DNA of 6,087 nucleotides from Syntrophomonadaceae bacterium (GTDB lineage Bacteria; Bacillota; Syntrophomonadia; Syntrophomonadales; Syntrophomonadaceae). The stretch is from NCBI GenBank assembly GCA_031265005.1, contig JAISDD010000086.1:1-6087 (forward strand), given 5' to 3'. The position numbers and the translations under genes are program-made. Under the pieces are notes generated by a model, which worked only from the letters and a program-made list of their open reading frames with translations, did no database searches and had not been told where the DNA came from. Shown here piece after piece: positions 5,842-6,087 of the stretch (position 1 is its first letter; each line of letters begins with the position of its first letter).

Positions 5842-6087
5842 GTTATGGTTAAAAGCCGAAAGCTTGAAATGGATATGTCTGACCGGCGCTATGACGTTGA
5901 TAACGGCGGGATACTATTTATTAAGAAATAATTTTTGGGGTGCGCGTTATCTGACGGCGCAGCGGGTAAAATTTGCTGCCGGCTCATATCTAGAGCTTAA
6001 AACGCGGAATTACGATATAAAATATACAGAATACGATTATGAAAACATTGTTGAGATTGCAAACACAGCTGAAGTGGCTTATGATTT
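5840..6087 (+). CDS. N-terminal part of a membrane-anchored protein (partial), possibly peptidase MA-like
   Basis: An open frame of 82 codons runs from ATG 5840 to the window edge without a stop. AGGGG at 5824-5828 lies 11 nt upstream; an in-frame GTG at 5831 is too close to that site, so ATG is preferred. The N-terminus has a hydrophobic segment at about residues 11-28 (WICLTGAMTLITAGYYLL) with no clear signal-peptidase site, suggesting a signal anchor. The following region (residues 47-82, AAGSYLELKTRNYDIKYTEYDYENIVEIANTAEVAYD) resembles the start of Firmicutes peptidase MA-family (gluzincin) metalloproteases, in which a 'Y.ikYt..D...v..iA..AE.aYd' pattern precedes the catalytic HExxH. This is from memory and the HExxH would lie outside the window. 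It follows trxB by 66 bp. Confidence 0.7.
   Translation, partial: MLWLKAESLKWICLTGAMTLITAGYYLLRNNFWGARYLTAQRVKFAAGSYLELKTRNYDIKYTEYDYENIVEIANTAEVAYD

Overview
This window looks like a chromosomal piece of a low-to-moderate-GC, probably anaerobic, member of the Bacillota (Clostridia-like). The reasons are the strong AGGAGG-type ribosome sites before most genes, the A/T-rich codon use, and the PilT, PPOX-family and thioredoxin reductase sequences, which all resemble versions I know from anaerobic Firmicutes. No phage, transposon, CRISPR, tRNA or rRNA is visible. Genus-level placement is not possible from this sequence alone.

Positions 1-2931 are a type IV pilus-related operon on the + strand. 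It holds the last 26 codons of an upstream gene, two class III prepilin-like proteins (107-613, 647-1159), a membrane-anchored protein that resembles a prepilin but lacks the conserved Glu5 (1182-1829), and a complete PilT-type retraction ATPase (1867-2931). The gaps are 22-37 bp and I see no terminator or good promoter between the genes, so they are probably co-transcribed. The three small proteins look like minor pilins or pseudopilins that could form a tip or priming complex, with PilT powering depolymerisation. The extension ATPase, inner-membrane platform protein, major pilin and prepilin peptidase are not in the window.

Positions 2932-5773 hold three redox proteins: an Old Yellow Enzyme-family flavin oxidoreductase with a C-terminal cysteine cluster (3021-4121, +), a small PPOX-like split-barrel flavoprotein (4197-4589, -) convergent with it, and thioredoxin reductase TrxB (4853-5773, +) divergent from the PPOX gene. 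All three are predicted flavoproteins, but each appears to be its own transcription unit. The 263-bp region between the PPOX and trxB start codons carries a candidate promoter for each gene; the trxB one is an extended -10 overlapped by a perfect 6-3-6 palindrome.

Positions 5774-6087 hold a short leader and the first 82 codons of a membrane-anchored protein that runs off the window, possibly a peptidase MA-like metalloprotease. Its ribosome site and start codon lie inside a perfect 8-bp inverted repeat that also touches a TATAAT box.

The best candidates for something not well described are the minor-pilin/PilT module with its Glu5-less third component, the OYE-family protein with altered motifs, and the inverted repeat at the last gene's start.
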